The notes beneath the pieces were generated by a model. The model saw nothing but the letters and a program-made list of their open reading frames with translations, was not told the origin of the DNA and did not search any database. Both the position numbers and the translations under genes were made by a program. A stretch of 64,000 nucleotides of DNA, taken from NCBI RefSeq assembly GCF_014200435.1, contig NZ_JACHBR010000001.1, positions 3,007,501-3,071,500 of the forward strand. Direction: 5' to 3'. The stretch comes from Sphaerisporangium krabiense (GTDB taxonomy: Bacteria; Actinomycetota; Actinomycetes; Streptosporangiales; Streptosporangiaceae). Positions 37,649 to 45,185 of this stretch are shown piece after piece (the stretch's first letter is position 1; every line of letters starts with the position of its first letter).

Positions 37649-38287
37649 TCAGCGGGCGCCGTAGGCGCCGATGCCCTTCTCCAGCAGGTCGAAGGCGGCC
37701 TCCGCGTGGGCGCGCAGGTCGGCGATGACCCGTTCGGCGTCCTCGCCCGCCATCCTGCGCCGCATCGCGTGCGCGGTAAGCCGCCGGGTGACCGCGGAGA
37801 GCTGGGCGGCGACGAGCCAGGGCGTCATGTCGTCGGGGTCGGCGTCGGTCTCGTCGGCCAGGGTGCGGGCGAGCGCCTCCTCCTGGCGCTCGCCCAGCTC
37901 GCGCACGCGGGCCGTCAGCGAGGCGCTCTGCTCCACCATGCGGGTGAAGACGTCCGCCCCCTCGTTCATGCCGCTGCTCCAGTCGCGGGCGTCGAGGCGT
38001 TCGAGGAAGGCGCGCCGGGCCGCGGCCACCACGGACTCCCCGGGCCGCCGCTCGCGCACGACGCGGGACGGCATGTCCTCGACCAGCTCCATGCGGTCGA
38101 GGAACAGGTCCTCCTTGGTCCGGAAATAGTTGAACACCGTGTTGACGGAGACGTCGGCCGTCCGGGCGACCTCGGCGACGGTGACCTGATCGAAGCCGCG
38201 GGCCATGAACAGGCCCATGGCGATGTCCGCGATGCGCTGCCGGGTCTCGCGCTTCTTGCGCTCGCGCAGGCCGAGTTGCTCTCCCAT
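37649..38287 (-). CDS. TetR-family regulator
   Basis: 212 residues with the helix-turn-helix ERKKRETRQRIADIAMGLFM, then FDQVTVAEVARTADVSVNTV and FNYFRTKEDLF. It begins MGEQLGLRERKKR. The ligand domain is not specific. It is divergent from the RibD/DHFR-type gene, with a long perfect inverted repeat in the gap, and converges with the monooxygenase with 14 bp between the stops. Confidence 0.93.
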   Translation of the reverse strand: MGEQLGLRERKKRETRQRIADIAMGLFMARGFDQVTVAEVARTADVSVNTVFNYFRTKEDLFLDRMELVEDMPSRVVRERRPGESVVAAARRAFLERLDARDWSSGMNEGADVFTRMVEQSASLTARVRELGERQEEALARTLADETDADPDDMTPWLVAAQLSAVTRRLTAHAMRRRMAGEDAERVIADLRAHAEAAFDLLEKGIGAYGAR

Positions 38288-38303
38288 GCCTCGATCCTAA
38301 ATA

Positions 38304-38337
38304 CCTGGGGTGACTCCACAGTTGGCGTCACCCCAGG
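38304..38337. promoter_or_regulatory. Candidate TetR operator, 11-bp perfect inverted repeat
   Basis: CCTGGGGTGAC (38304-38314) and GTCACCCCAGG (38327-38337) lie 17 bp upstream of the TetR start, in the region shared with the divergent reductase gene. It is the natural operator for that TetR protein. Confidence 0.65.
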
Positions 38338-38447
38338 CAAGGGCCGGGGTCTTTTCCCGGTGTTTCCGGGGTGTACGACGCCGCGGCGCCGCTGGGACCA
38401 TCGCCGGTGTGGCTCCGCGTGGGGCCAGGACCTGACGAGGAGAGACC

Positions 38448-38972
38448 ATGCGGAAGATCGTCGTGAGCCAGTTCATCTCGTTGGACGGCGTCGTCGAGGC
38501 CCCGGAGACCTGGCACTTCCCCTACTTCAACGACGAGATGGGCGAGTCGGTGACGTCCCTGCTCACCGAGGCCGACGCTTTGCTGTTCGGCCGCGTGACC
38601 TACGAGACGTTCAAGGAGGCGTTCGCCGGCGCCGAGGGAGACCCGGTCGCCGACCGCATGAACGCCCTCGCCAAGTACGTCGTCTCCACCACGCTGGACA
38701 CGGCGGACTGGGACGGCACGACGGTGGTGAGCGGCGACGTCGCCGCGCTCAAGCGCGCCCCCGGCGGGACCATCGCGATCAACGGCAGCGTCACCCTGGT
38801 CAGGTCGCTGCTGCGGGCCGGCCTGGTCGACGAGCTGAGGCTGCTGCTCCACCCGATCGTCGTCGGCAAGGGCACGCGCCTGTTCGAGGACGGCGGGCAG
38901 ATCCCGCTGAAGCTCGCCCACGCCAAGCCGTTCACCACCGGCGTGCTGGAGCTCACCTACACCTCGGCCTGA
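38448..38972 (+). CDS. RibD C-terminal/dihydrofolate-reductase-fold protein
   Basis: 174 residues. RKIVVSQFISLDGVVEAPE opens the fold, LLFGRVTYETFKEAF is the NADPH-side motif, and GGTIAINGSVTLVRSLL with VDELRLLLHPIVVGKG closes it. It is probably an NADPH-dependent reductase of unknown substrate, common next to TetR genes. ATG 38448 has GAGGAGA seven bases upstream. Its last 16 bases overlap the convergent HelR-like gene. Its likely regulator is the divergent TetR protein. Confidence 0.93.
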   Translation: MRKIVVSQFISLDGVVEAPETWHFPYFNDEMGESVTSLLTEADALLFGRVTYETFKEAFAGAEGDPVADRMNALAKYVVSTTLDTADWDGTTVVSGDVAALKRAPGGTIAINGSVTLVRSLLRAGLVDELRLLLHPIVVGKGTRLFEDGGQIPLKLAHAKPFTTGVLELTYTSA

Positions 38973-41044
38973 GCCGTGAGCTGGGCGGGCAGGGCGGCGG
39001 CGTGCAGGACCGTCAGCGTGGTCACCGCGCGGGTGAGGACCACGTAGAGCCGCGCCAGGCCCCGGTCCTCCGCGGCGACGATGTCGGCGGGCTCGGTGAC
39101 GATCACGTGGTCGTACTCGAGGCCCTTGGCGAGTGTGGCGGGGATCAGTGAGACGCGGGACTCGGCGGAGGAGTCGGGGCCGAGGACCTGGTGGGCGACG
39201 CCCGCGGCGGTGAGCGCCGCCGCGAGGGCGGGCAGGGCGGCGTCGGCGGCGATCAGTCCGACCGAGCCCTCGCGGGCCGTCACCTGCTCCACGGCCTCGG
39301 TCACGGCGGCGGGCAGGTCGGTGACCCGGCGGACGGTGAGCGACCCCGGGCCGGGGCGCAGGGACCGGGGGGCGGCCAGGGCGGGCGCCACCGACGGCAG
39401 CAGGCGGGCGGCGAAGTCGAGCACCTCGCGCGGCACGCGGAAGCCCAGCGTGAGCTCGGTGACCATGCCCTCGGCGAACCCCAGGTGGCCGAGGACCTCC
39501 TCCCAGGACCGCGCCGACCACGGCGTCGTGCCCTGGGCCAGGTCGCCGAGCACGGTGGCCGAGCCGGTACGGCAGCGGCGGCCGAGGGCGCGGAGCTGCA
39601 TGGCCGACAGGTCCTGCGCCTCGTCCACGACGAGGTGCCCGAGCGTCGGGGTGCGCTCGATGAGGTCGGCCAGCTCGTCCATGAGCGCGGCGTCGGCGGC
39701 CGACCATTTGGCCGACTTCCAGGACCGCGGCGGCTTCGCCCAGACCAGCGTGTCGCGCTCCTCGGCGGTCAGGTCGCTCCTGGCGGCGCGGGCCAGGAAC
39801 TCGCCGTCGGACAGCAGCCGGAACAGCACCTGCTCGGGGGTGACCCGCGGCCACACCGTGTCCAGGAGCTGCTTGACGGGCTTGGACCTGGCCACGGAGT
39901 CCTGCACCCGGTCGTCGGGCGACTCGCCGCGCTGCTCCATGCGCACCAGCACGGCGTGGGCCAGCCGCTGGGCGAGCGCCGCGCGGCCGGGGCCGTAGCG
40001 CGTGGTGCCGCGCAGGGACGCGACGATCTCGCGGACCTCGTGGTCGGCGACGCGGAACCGGTTGATGCCCCGGGTGATCAGCAGGCCCTCCTCGGGCTTG
40101 CTGACGTGCAGCCAGAGCGCGCGGTGCAGCACGGCGGCCATGCGGGCGTCGCCCTTGAGCGCGGCGACCGCCGGGTGCTCCGGGGCGGCGTGGTCGCCGA
40201 GGATGCCGGCGACCGTGCTCTGGTCGACGCGCACCTCGCCGAGGGCGGGCAGCACCGAGGAGATGTAGGACAGGAACGCCCGGTTCGGGCCGACGATCAT
40301 GACGCCGTTGCGCGACAGCTTCTCGCGGTGGGTGAACAGCAGGTAGGCCGCCCGGTGCAGGCCGACGGCCGTCTTGCCCGTGCCGGGCGCGCCCTGGACG
40401 CAGACCGTGCTGGACAGGTCGGCGCGGACGATCTCGTCCTGGTCGGGCTGGATGGTGGCGACGATGTCGCGCATCGGGCCCGTGCGGGGCCGCTCGATCT
40501 CCTCGGTGAGGATGCGCGACTCGCGCCGCGGCCCGCTGCGGTCCAGCGGCTCGTCCTCGTACGCGGTCAGCTCGCCGCCGTGGAAGCCGAACCGGCGGCG
40601 CAGCCGCACGCCCATCGGGTCGGAGGGACGGGCCTGGTAGAAGGCGCGGGAGACGGGGGCGCGCCAGTCGATGACCATGGGGCGGCTGCCGTCGTCGTGG
40701 ACGTGGCGGCGCCCGACGTGGATGGTGAGGGGAAGGTCGTCGTGGCCGGCGCGGTCGAGGCGGCCGAAGAACAGCGGCGTGTCGGGGTGGTCGGCGAGGG
40801 CGGCCACGCGCTGGTCGAGCAGGCCCTGGAGCACCTGCTGGGAGACCCAGTCGCCCGCGGCGTCGGCGGACAGGGACCGCGCGTGCTCGCGCATGGCCGT
40901 CAGCGCGGCGCGGGAGGCCGCGAGGTGGGCGCGTTCCTGGCGCAGGACGGCGTCCGGGTCGGTGCCGGGGGGAGCAGCGGGGTCTTCGGACGGGGAATCG
41001 GGGGTCTTGTCCGGTATGTCAGGGGCCAACTGGTGTCCGGGCAT
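38957..41044 (-). CDS. HelR/HelD-like ATPase that removes stalled RNA polymerase
   Basis: 695 residues, UvrD/Rep-type superfamily 1. A charged N-terminal coiled coil (VLRQERAHLAASRAALTAMR) precedes Walker A GAPGTGKT (218-225); Walker B is HLVVDEAQDLSAMQ and a C-terminal motif is AKGLEYDHVIVTEP. The long N-terminal arm and absence of a 1A/2A DNA-helicase set match the HelD family, and its length and layout match actinobacterial HelR, which frees stalled or rifampicin-bound polymerase. I see no rifamycin-associated element in the 167 bp upstream. ATG 41044 has AAGGAG nine bases upstream; an earlier in-frame start is possible. Confidence 0.88.
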   Translation of the reverse strand: MPGHQLAPDIPDKTPDSPSEDPAAPPGTDPDAVLRQERAHLAASRAALTAMREHARSLSADAAGDWVSQQVLQGLLDQRVAALADHPDTPLFFGRLDRAGHDDLPLTIHVGRRHVHDDGSRPMVIDWRAPVSRAFYQARPSDPMGVRLRRRFGFHGGELTAYEDEPLDRSGPRRESRILTEEIERPRTGPMRDIVATIQPDQDEIVRADLSSTVCVQGAPGTGKTAVGLHRAAYLLFTHREKLSRNGVMIVGPNRAFLSYISSVLPALGEVRVDQSTVAGILGDHAAPEHPAVAALKGDARMAAVLHRALWLHVSKPEEGLLITRGINRFRVADHEVREIVASLRGTTRYGPGRAALAQRLAHAVLVRMEQRGESPDDRVQDSVARSKPVKQLLDTVWPRVTPEQVLFRLLSDGEFLARAARSDLTAEERDTLVWAKPPRSWKSAKWSAADAALMDELADLIERTPTLGHLVVDEAQDLSAMQLRALGRRCRTGSATVLGDLAQGTTPWSARSWEEVLGHLGFAEGMVTELTLGFRVPREVLDFAARLLPSVAPALAAPRSLRPGPGSLTVRRVTDLPAAVTEAVEQVTAREGSVGLIAADAALPALAAALTAAGVAHQVLGPDSSAESRVSLIPATLAKGLEYDHVIVTEPADIVAAEDRGLARLYVVLTRAVTTLTVLHAAALPAQLTAQAEV

Positions 41045-41211
41045 GCGGACGCACTCCTTGGAAGGAAGGGGGTCGACAAAGGCACGAACCCACAAGCTTA
41101 TACGTCCGGACCCGCGTCCGCTGGAGAGGCGCGGGGTGTGTCCGCGCAGGCGTGCGATGGGAGGCTTGTCCTGGAGTTTGCAGACTGTTGAGCTTTGGGT
41201 ACGCCGTGGGG

Positions 41212-41550
41212 GTGACGACGCGTACTCCGGGGGCGCTGTCTCCGGTCATTCCCATCCTGGCGAACCTCCTTCTGGGCGGGTTGTGGACGTTTTCGGTCTT
41301 CGCGGGATGGGGGTTGGAGGCCTTCTGCGGTAACGGGGAATCGCCGGAGTCGTGTGTGGACCGGCTCGGCATGGTGTCCCTGCTATCAGGGCTGTTCGCG
41401 CTGACCGCGGCCATCGCCACGGTTGCGGCCCTTCTTCCACCCCTATTCCGTAAATACCCGCAAAAGTCCCTCATGCTGGTAGGGATTACGACCGCCTCGT
41501 GGCTTATCGCGCTGGCCGTGCTTTACGTCGGCGGGTTGATCGGTCGGTGA
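41212..41550 (+). CDS. Small membrane protein of unknown function
   Basis: 112 residues with three likely membrane spans: PVIPILANLLLGGLWTFSVF, then LLSGLFALTAAIATVAALL and LVGITTASWLIALAVLYVGG. Between the first two lies a loop with two cysteines (AFCGNGESPESCVDRLG). I do not recognise the family. GTG 41212 is the start closest to the first span; there is no strong ribosome-binding site. It is divergent from the HelR-like gene. Confidence 0.65.
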   Translation: MTTRTPGALSPVIPILANLLLGGLWTFSVFAGWGLEAFCGNGESPESCVDRLGMVSLLSGLFALTAAIATVAALLPPLFRKYPQKSLMLVGITTASWLIALAVLYVGGLIGR

Positions 41551-41777
41551 TCCTGCCAACACGTTGCGTGCACGTATCCCAAAATCCCGAAAAAGTGGGA
41601 CAATCCTTGTGATTTGGTTAGATCATCGGGTATGCCGCAGTTGGCGCCGTGGGTGCCAATGGGCGAGGGGGTGAGTGGGGTGCGGAAGTTTAAGGGTATT
41701 TCGTGGATCTGAATCGTCAGCCACGCTGAAAGAACCCGAGACCGCTCTGGGTGGGGGCGACGGCGTGCCGCCCGGCG

Positions 41778-43424
41778 CTATTCGCCGGCCAGCACGTCGT
41801 CGGCGTCGATGATTTGGTAGGCGTAACCCTGCTCGGCCAGAAACCGCTGCCGGTGCGCCGCGAAATCCTGGTCCACGGTGTCCCTGCTGACCACCGAGTA
41901 GAACCGCGCCCCGCCGCCGTCCGACTTCGGACGCAGCACACGGCCGAGCCGCTGCGCCTCCTCCTGGCGTGAGCCGAACGTCCCCGACACCTGGATCGCG
42001 ACCGACGCCTCCGGCAGGTCGATCGAGAAGTTCGCGACCTTGGAGACCACCAGTACCTGGATCTCCTTGTCGCGGAACGCCTGGAACAGCCGCTCGCGCT
42101 CCTTCACCCGCGTCTCGCCCTTGATCACCGGGGCGTTCAGGTGGTCGGCGAGCTCGTCGAGCTGGTCGATGTACTGCCCGATGACCAGGACCTGCTCGCC
42201 CGCGTGCCGCCGCACCAGCGTCTCGGTCACCCGGGTCTTGGACGGGGTCGTCGCGCAGAAGCGGTAGCGCTCCTCGGACTCGGCCATGGCGTACGCCAGC
42301 CGCTCCTCGTCGCTCAGCGTGACCCGCACCTCGACGCAGTCGGCGGGCGCGATCCAGCCCTGGTTCTCCATCTCCTTCCACGGCGCGTCGTACCGCTTCG
42401 GGCCGATGAGGGAGAACACGTCGCCCTCGCGGCCGTCCTCGCGCACCAGCGTCGCGGTGAGCCCGATGCGCCGCCGGGCCTGCAGGTCGGCGGTCATGCG
42501 GAAGATCGGCGCGGGCAGCAGGTGCACCTCGTCGTACACGACCAGGCCCCAGTCGCGGGCGTCGAACAGCTCCAGGTGGCGGTACACCCCCTGCCTGCGG
42601 GTGGTCATCACCTGGTAGGTGGCGATCGTGACCGGCCGGATCTCCTTCTTGGTCCCGGTGTACTCGCCGATCTCCTCCTCGGTCAGCGAGGTGCGCTTGA
42701 GCAGCTCCTGCTTCCACTGGTGGGCCGACACGGTGTTGGTGACCAGGATGAGCGTGGTCGCCTGGGCGTGGGCCATGGCCGCCGCGCCCACCAGCGTCTT
42801 GCCGGCGCCGCAGGGCAGCACGACCACGCCCGAGCCGCCGTGCCAGAACGAGTCGGCCGCCTCCCGCTGGTAGGGGCGCAGCGTCCAGGTGTCCTGGTCG
42901 AGGGTGATCGGGTGGTGCTCGCCGTCGACGTACCCCGCCAGGTCCTCGGCGGGCCAGCCCAGCTTCAGCAGGGCCTGCTTGATGTTGCCCCGCTCGCTCG
43001 GGTGGACGGCCACGCTGTCGTCGCCGATGCGCCGCCCGAGCATGGGCTGGATCTTCTTGGACCGCAGCACCTCTTCGAGCACGGCCTTGTCGGTGCTGGT
43101 CAGCGTCAGACCGTGGTGGTCGCTGTTCTCCAGCTTCAGCCTGCCGTACCTGGCCATCGTCTCGGCGATGTCCACGAGCAGCGCGTGCGGCACGGGGTAG
43201 CGGCTGAAGCTGATCAGCGCGTCCACGACCTGCTCGGCGTCGTGCCCGGCGGCCCGCGCGTTCCACAGCGCGAGCGGGGTCACCCGGTAGGTGTGGACGT
43301 GCTCGGGCGCCCGCTCCAGCTCCGCGAACGGCGCGATCGCCTTGCGGCACTCGCCGGCTCTCTCGTGGTCGACTTCGAGCAGCAGGGTCTTGTCCGACTG
43401 GACGATCAGCGGGCCATCAGACAC
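41778..43424 (-). CDS. DNA repair helicase XPB
   Basis: 548 residues, superfamily 2. The N-terminal XPB-specific domain (to about residue 170) is followed by the motor: LRPYQREAADSFW, Walker A PCGAGKT (204-210), and DEVH (298-301) in place of DEAH. Motif III follows in GLTATLVREDGREGD, and a C-terminal QRLGRVLRPK motif VI ends the motor. XPB translocates on DNA in nucleotide-excision repair or transcription. Actinobacteria encode it near a long helicase-associated protein; here that partner is at 45186-47588, with an acyl-CoA ligase gene between. The ATG at 43424 is the family start. Confidence 0.95.
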   Translation of the reverse strand: MSDGPLIVQSDKTLLLEVDHERAGECRKAIAPFAELERAPEHVHTYRVTPLALWNARAAGHDAEQVVDALISFSRYPVPHALLVDIAETMARYGRLKLENSDHHGLTLTSTDKAVLEEVLRSKKIQPMLGRRIGDDSVAVHPSERGNIKQALLKLGWPAEDLAGYVDGEHHPITLDQDTWTLRPYQREAADSFWHGGSGVVVLPCGAGKTLVGAAAMAHAQATTLILVTNTVSAHQWKQELLKRTSLTEEEIGEYTGTKKEIRPVTIATYQVMTTRRQGVYRHLELFDARDWGLVVYDEVHLLPAPIFRMTADLQARRRIGLTATLVREDGREGDVFSLIGPKRYDAPWKEMENQGWIAPADCVEVRVTLSDEERLAYAMAESEERYRFCATTPSKTRVTETLVRRHAGEQVLVIGQYIDQLDELADHLNAPVIKGETRVKERERLFQAFRDKEIQVLVVSKVANFSIDLPEASVAIQVSGTFGSRQEEAQRLGRVLRPKSDGGGARFYSVVSRDTVDQDFAAHRQRFLAEQGYAYQIIDADDVLAGE

Positions 43425-43568
43425 GTTCTTTCTTCTCCCCGTCTTCGGACACGGCGCACCACCCCGGCGGCGCCGTCCGACTGTCCAACAAGCCGGCGGG
43501 CCGGATCAGTCCCGTTCTTCCCCGGCGCGGTGGCCCCCCGCCCCGCCTGCCGGGAACCACCCTTCTTA

Positions 43569-45098
43569 TCACGACGCGGGGGACTCCCGCGCCAGCCGCG
43601 AGCGCAGCTCCCTCCTGTCGACCTTGAGCACGCTGGTCAGGGGGATCGCGTCCACGAACCTGATCTCGCGGGGATGGCGCAGCCGCCCGACCCTCTCCCT
43701 GGCCCACTCGGTCAGCGCCTCCGCCGTGACCGTGGCCCCCGGCCGCAGGCGCACGAACGCCACGACCTCCTCGCCGAGCCGGGGGTCCGGACGGCCCACG
43801 ACGCCGGACATCGCCACGTCCGGGTGCCTGTTCAGCGCGTCCTCCACGTCCCGCGGGAAGATATTGAAACCGCCCCTGATGATCAGGTCCTTCCTGCGGT
43901 CCACGACGTACAGGTAGCCGTCGTCGTCCACGCAGCCGATGTCGCCGGTGCGCAGCTCCCCGTCCACCAGCGCACGCGCGGTCGTCTCCGGCGAGCGCCA
44001 GTACCCGCGCATGACCGGCTCGCCCCGGACGCAGATCTCGCCGAGGTCGCCCGGCTCCGCCGGCTCGCCGTCGTCGTCCCTGATCGTGATCGTGTAGCCG
44101 GGCAGCGGCGGGCCCGCGCTGCCCACCTTCCGCCGGTCCGGCGGGTTGACCGTCGCCACCGCGCTCGTCTCGGTCAGGCCGTACCCCTCCAGCAGCCGCA
44201 CCCCGGCCATGCGCCGCTCGAACTCCTCGATGGCCTCCCGCCCGAGCGGCGCCGCGCCGCAGGTCAGGTACAGCAGATCGGGGAGCGGGGTGGTCTCCAG
44301 AGGCTCGTCCAGCAGGTCGCGCACCATGGCCGGCACCACCGCGCCGTACTGGACGCGGTGCTCGGTGGCGATCTGCAGGAACGCCTTGGCGGTGAACGCC
44401 CGCATCACCACGGTGTGCTGGGGTTCGGGGGAGTGCATGGCGGTGAGCGCGACGATGAGGCCGTAGGAGTGCGACAGCGGCACGGGGATGATGGCCCGCG
44501 TCACCCCCGGCCGGTAGGTGACCTCGTGGGCGGCCCTGGAGACCTGCCACAGGCCCGCGTGGGTGAGCATGACGCCCTTGGCCCGGCCGGTGGTGCCGCC
44601 GGTGTAGAGCAGGGCCGCGAGATCGCCCTCGTCACGGTCGGCGTGCCCCTCGCCGGGGGTGGCCTCCAGCTCGGCGAAGCCGACGACCCGCCCCTCGCCC
44701 TCCGGGGCCTCTCCGGTCACGACGATCGGGAGGTCCCGCGTCGCCGCCAGGACGAGCGGCAGCACCTCGGCGGAGACGACCAGGGCACGCGGCTCGCCGT
44801 CGGCCACGATGTGCGCCAGCTCGCCGGCGGACACCAGGGGCACCACCGGGGTCACGACCGCGCCCGCCGCCCACGCCGCCCGGTAGGCGATCAGCACCTC
44901 GGGCCGGTTGGCCGCCATCACCAGCACCCGGTCGCCCGGCCCCACGCCGAGCCGTCTCAGCCCCGCCGTGGCCCCGCGCACGCGTTCCGCCAGGGCGTGG
45001 GCGCGATGCCAGACGCCCTCGTGGTACAGCGCGTCGAAGTCGCCGAACCCGGCCCACGACCTCTCCGCCAGGCGGCCGAGCGTACGCTCCGGAGCCAT
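43569..45098 (-). CDS. Acyl-CoA ligase, AMP-binding family
   Basis: 509 residues of the adenylate-forming ANL family. The phosphate loop is LLYTGGTTGRAKGVMLTH, the A5 motif is LEGYGLTETSAVA, and the A8 hinge reads DDGYLYVVDRRKDLIIRGGF. The catalytic lysine lies in SVLKVDRRELRSRL. It activates a carboxylic acid, probably a fatty or aromatic acid, as an acyl-CoA; the chain length cannot be told. ATG 45098 has AGGTGA five bases upstream; a GTG three codons earlier is the alternative. It sits between XPB and its usual partner on the same strand, with 144 and 87 bp gaps. Confidence 0.92.
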   Translation of the reverse strand: MAPERTLGRLAERSWAGFGDFDALYHEGVWHRAHALAERVRGATAGLRRLGVGPGDRVLVMAANRPEVLIAYRAAWAAGAVVTPVVPLVSAGELAHIVADGEPRALVVSAEVLPLVLAATRDLPIVVTGEAPEGEGRVVGFAELEATPGEGHADRDEGDLAALLYTGGTTGRAKGVMLTHAGLWQVSRAAHEVTYRPGVTRAIIPVPLSHSYGLIVALTAMHSPEPQHTVVMRAFTAKAFLQIATEHRVQYGAVVPAMVRDLLDEPLETTPLPDLLYLTCGAAPLGREAIEEFERRMAGVRLLEGYGLTETSAVATVNPPDRRKVGSAGPPLPGYTITIRDDDGEPAEPGDLGEICVRGEPVMRGYWRSPETTARALVDGELRTGDIGCVDDDGYLYVVDRRKDLIIRGGFNIFPRDVEDALNRHPDVAMSGVVGRPDPRLGEEVVAFVRLRPGATVTAEALTEWARERVGRLRHPREIRFVDAIPLTSVLKVDRRELRSRLARESPAS

Positions 45099-45185
45099 CG
45101 CGATCACCTACTCCCACGGCGGGGGACTACCGTTCCGCACGCCAACCTGTTCCGGCGCGCCGGGCGGCGTCAACCCCTGTCGCGG

